DNA from: Paracoccus cavernae
GTDB lineage: Bacteria; Pseudomonadota; Alphaproteobacteria; Rhodobacterales; Rhodobacteraceae
DNA: 64,000 nucleotides
Assembly: GCA_030410095.1 (NCBI GenBank)
Contig: JAUFRC010000001.1
Span: 3,366,501-3,430,500 of the forward strand
Direction: 5' to 3'
In this document: positions 63,810-64,000 of the stretch, in pieces
How positions within the stretch are numbered: the stretch's first letter is position 1
How the letters are laid out: the number at the start of each line of letters is the position of its first letter
Position numbers and translations under genes: made by a program
Notes under the pieces: model-generated
The model's database searches: none
What the model saw: only the letters and a program-made list of their open reading frames with translations
What the model was told of the DNA's origin: nothing

Positions 63810-64000
63810 ATGTGCCAGACCTGTTTTGAGACGATCACCGAGGGCGGGCGACAGTACTTTTGTCACTGCAGCAGTCCCATGACGCTAGCTGCGATGCGTC
63901 GGATCGAGGCGGATATTTCCCGGCGGCAAATGTTGGGAGGGATGTCGGCGGTGGTCGGCATGTTCGCAGGGTTTGGGCTGGCTCCGAATGAGGCGCGGGC
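63810..64000 (+). CDS. N-terminus of a Tat-exported protein, possibly an amidohydrolase (partial)
   Basis: MCQTCFETITEGGRQYFCHC, then SPMTLAAMRRIEADISRRQM and LGGMSAVVGMFAGFGLAPNE before the window ends. SRRQMLGG with a following hydrophobic stretch is a twin-arginine signal. CxxC-rich leaders ahead of a Tat-like signal are seen in Rhodobacteraceae amidohydrolases, but the catalytic part is outside the window. GAAAGGGGCGG precedes the ATG. Confidence 0.45.
   Translation, partial: MCQTCFETITEGGRQYFCHCSSPMTLAAMRRIEADISRRQMLGGMSAVVGMFAGFGLAPNEAR

Overview
The window is GC-rich alphaproteobacterial DNA. Its gene repertoire (PHB-linked 3-hydroxybutyrate dehydrogenase, ThyX, an LdtR-type MarR regulator, GTA-like tail genes, a DUF6478-like protein) points to the Rhodobacteraceae. 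I cannot name the genus from sequence alone.

Layout. (1) 1-21.6 kb is ordinary chromosome: the end of xthA; a yejA-like binding protein, entericidin and CsbD operon; a candidate small RNA; bdhA, thyX, gloA, a MarR regulator, sdhE, aspC, an MFS transporter, an aldehyde dehydrogenase, zapE, accD-folC, cardiolipin synthase, phhB, a cinA-like gene, map and a LacI-type regulator. (2) tRNA-Arg(CCT) at 21617-21693 abuts a tyrosine integrase, and a temperate siphophage-like prophage fills about 21.7-59.8 kb. It has an int/xis and small-gene block, a repressor/Cro switch, a primase plus P4-type helicase followed by an iteron-like region, an HNH gene, terminase, portal, ClpP-like protease, HK97 capsid, connectors, tail, a tail protein with an SGNH-like domain, and a lysis region. 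(3) About 60-64 kb holds a DUF1275/YoaK membrane protein, scrambled remnants, a sodium:solute symporter with a 43-residue partner, and the start of an exported protein.

Accessory insertions in the prophage: a composite element of two near-identical 850-bp IS5-family copies enclosing dps and the end of a BMP-type binding-protein gene; an AhpD-like gene with its own terminator, bracketed by two diverged copies of the DUF3168 tail-gene 3' end; an antisense stand-alone HsdR-N-like nuclease gene; and a secreted basic protein gene inside the lysis region. The lysis region also carries five copies of a GGCCCC/GGGGCC hairpin between short or decayed ORFs.

Regulation that can be read: the repressor/Cro switch uses a palindromic operator (CAGGAATATTCCTG) lying exactly in the 17-bp spacer of a TTGACA promoter, and the same arrangement recurs at the promoter of the leftward block ending in int. 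The Cro-side mRNA looks leaderless.

Major caveat: at least 35 reading-frame breaks occur, nearly all fixable by adding one base, often in a homopolymer, and they hit essential genes (accD, folC, thyX). The two IS copies also differ by small indels. I read these as sequencing or assembly errors, and describe the affected genes across the break rather than calling them pseudogenes.
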